From assembly GCA_028290385.1 (NCBI GenBank), contig JAQGJZ010000403.1, forward strand, positions 1-7,959: a stretch of DNA of 7,959 nucleotides, in the 5' to 3' direction. This DNA is from Enterovirga sp. (GTDB taxonomy: Bacteria; Pseudomonadota; Alphaproteobacteria; Rhizobiales; Beijerinckiaceae). Below, piece by piece: positions 7,333 through 7,959 of this stretch. Position numbers and translations under genes: made by a program. The notes under the pieces are model-generated. The model saw only the letters and a program-made list of their open reading frames with translations, did not search any database and was not told where the DNA came from. Numbering within the stretch: the stretch's first letter is position 1; every line of letters begins with the position of its first letter.

Positions 7333-7437
7333 ACGCCAGCCGCGTCCGGCGCGCCGGGCTGCCATACGGGGCGTTCCATTGCGGGGGGCCTCCCGACATG
7401 ATTGGTTGCACACCTCTCCTTTCAGGATCGACGGCGC
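7333..7437 (+). other. Gap between moaE and the molybdenum hydroxylase gene
   Basis: This 105-bp stretch has no convincing gene. It contains a perfect 12-bp palindrome, CCGGCGCGCCGG, at 7346-7357 and a G-run/C-run segment near 7382-7395. Neither is followed by a T-tract, so I see no standard terminator for the moaE operon. AGGA at 7424-7427 may be the ribosome binding site for the ATG at 7438, with a rather long 10-base spacing. A promoter for the downstream gene may lie here, but I could not identify one. Confidence 0.4.
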
Positions 7438-7959
7438 ATGACGCGGACGAGCCTCTTCCCGGGCCAGCTTCCTTTTGACATCGCGGACCGAGCGGGCGGC
7501 GGCACGGCCGATCCGGCCCAGATGAAGTTCGGCATCGGCCAGCCCGTACACCGCCGCGAGGACCCGGTGCTCGTGCAGGGGCTCGGGCGCTACACGGACG
7601 ACATCGCGCTGCCCGGGCAGGTCTATGCCGCCTTCGTGCGGAGCCCGTACGCGCATGGCGAGATCCGCGGCATCGACACCGCGACGGCGGCCGACATGCC
7701 CGGCGTGCTCGGCGTCTACACGGCGGCCGACCTCACCGGCTACGGCGACCTGCCGAACGCCATGAGCTTCAAGAGCCGGGACGGCTCGCCGATGAAGAAG
7801 CCGTCGCGTGGCGCGCTTCCGGCCGACCGCGTGCGCTATGTGGGCGATCCCGTCTCCTTCGTGGTCGCCGACACGATGATGGCCGGACGCGAGGCGGCCG
7901 AGGCGGTCGCGCTCGACATCGAGCCGCTGCCCGCCTTGGTCACGGCCGAGGACGCGGTC
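7438..7959 (+). CDS. Molybdenum hydroxylase large subunit (xanthine dehydrogenase/CO dehydrogenase large-chain family), N-terminal part
   Basis: An open frame of 174 codons runs off the right edge. After about 28 unconserved residues it reads KFGIGQPVHRREDPVLVQG (30-48), GRYTDDIALPGQVYAAFVRS (50-69) and YAHGEIRGIDTATA (71-84), then PGVLGVYTAADL (89-100) and RVRYVGDPVSFVVADT (128-143). This is the a/b hammerhead domain that opens the molybdopterin-binding subunit of aldehyde oxidase/xanthine dehydrogenase and CoxL-type enzymes. Such subunits are about 750-800 residues and work with FAD and 2Fe-2S partners to hydroxylate or oxidise a small substrate. The active-site loop that separates true CO dehydrogenase from related enzymes lies beyond the window, so the substrate cannot be told. 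ATG 7438 is the first in the frame after a stop at 7399; ATG 7522, next to the conserved start, is an alternative. moaD and moaE just upstream make the cofactor it needs. Confidence 0.92.
   Translation, partial: MTRTSLFPGQLPFDIADRAGGGTADPAQMKFGIGQPVHRREDPVLVQGLGRYTDDIALPGQVYAAFVRSPYAHGEIRGIDTATAADMPGVLGVYTAADLTGYGDLPNAMSFKSRDGSPMKKPSRGALPADRVRYVGDPVSFVVADTMMAGREAAEAVALDIEPLPALVTAEDAV

Noticed and set aside
7398..7478. 26-codon frame overlapping the start of the molybdenum hydroxylase
   Set aside because: It has no ribosome binding site, overlaps the larger gene out of frame and resembles no known peptide.
3870..7656. Long minus-strand open frames opposite uvrC, pgsA, moaD, moaE and the molybdenum hydroxylase
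   Set aside because: All lie antisense to genes with clear motifs and have shadow-type composition, with no recognisable product.
1..7959. Search for tRNA, rRNA, CRISPR, insertion sequence, prophage, toxin-antitoxin or defence genes
   Set aside because: No repeat array, transposase motif, cloverleaf or known defence domain was seen by eye. Small RNAs without conserved features could not be excluded.

Overview
The window is GC-rich bacterial chromosome with closely packed genes. Its gene families and the gene order uvrC-pgsA-moaD-moaE suggest an alphaproteobacterium of the Rhizobiales (Hyphomicrobiales), perhaps near Methylobacterium, Microvirga or Chelatococcus. That placement is an inference from protein style and gene order, because no rRNA gene or other marker is present. 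Long antisense open frames occur almost everywhere, as expected in GC-rich DNA, and none looks like a real gene.

The left half (1-3697) reads on the minus strand. In transcription order it holds prs (PRPP synthase), queC (preQ0 synthase of the queuosine/7-deazaguanine pathway), a TadE/TadG-like membrane-anchored von Willebrand factor A protein, and a VUT-family (YhhQ-like) queuosine-precursor transporter that runs off the left edge. The gaps are 118, 94 and 78 bp, so these could be one loose transcription unit or several. Two of the four genes serve the same end, supplying 7-deazaguanine precursor for tRNA queuosine: QueC makes preQ0 and the VUT protein is predicted to import the salvaged precursor.

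The right half (3879-7959) reads on the plus strand from a divergent gap of 181 bp. uvrC (excision endonuclease subunit), pgsA (phosphatidylglycerophosphate synthase), moaD and moaE (small and large subunits of molybdopterin synthase) follow with gaps of 31, 1 and 8 bp and are very probably one operon. After a 105-bp gap comes the N-terminal part of a large molybdenum hydroxylase subunit (xanthine dehydrogenase/CO dehydrogenase large-chain family), cut by the right edge. MoaD and MoaE build the dithiolene of the molybdenum cofactor that such an enzyme needs, so the right end has a molybdenum theme.

No tRNA, rRNA, CRISPR array, insertion sequence, prophage gene or toxin-antitoxin pair is visible. 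This is largely conserved core genome, and I see no convincing undescribed system. The points most worth a second look are the VWA/Tad-like gene standing between the two queuosine genes, a 13-codon mini-ORF with an ATGA overlap before pgsA, the hairpins in the prs/uvrC divergent region, and the start sites of uvrC and of the molybdenum hydroxylase.
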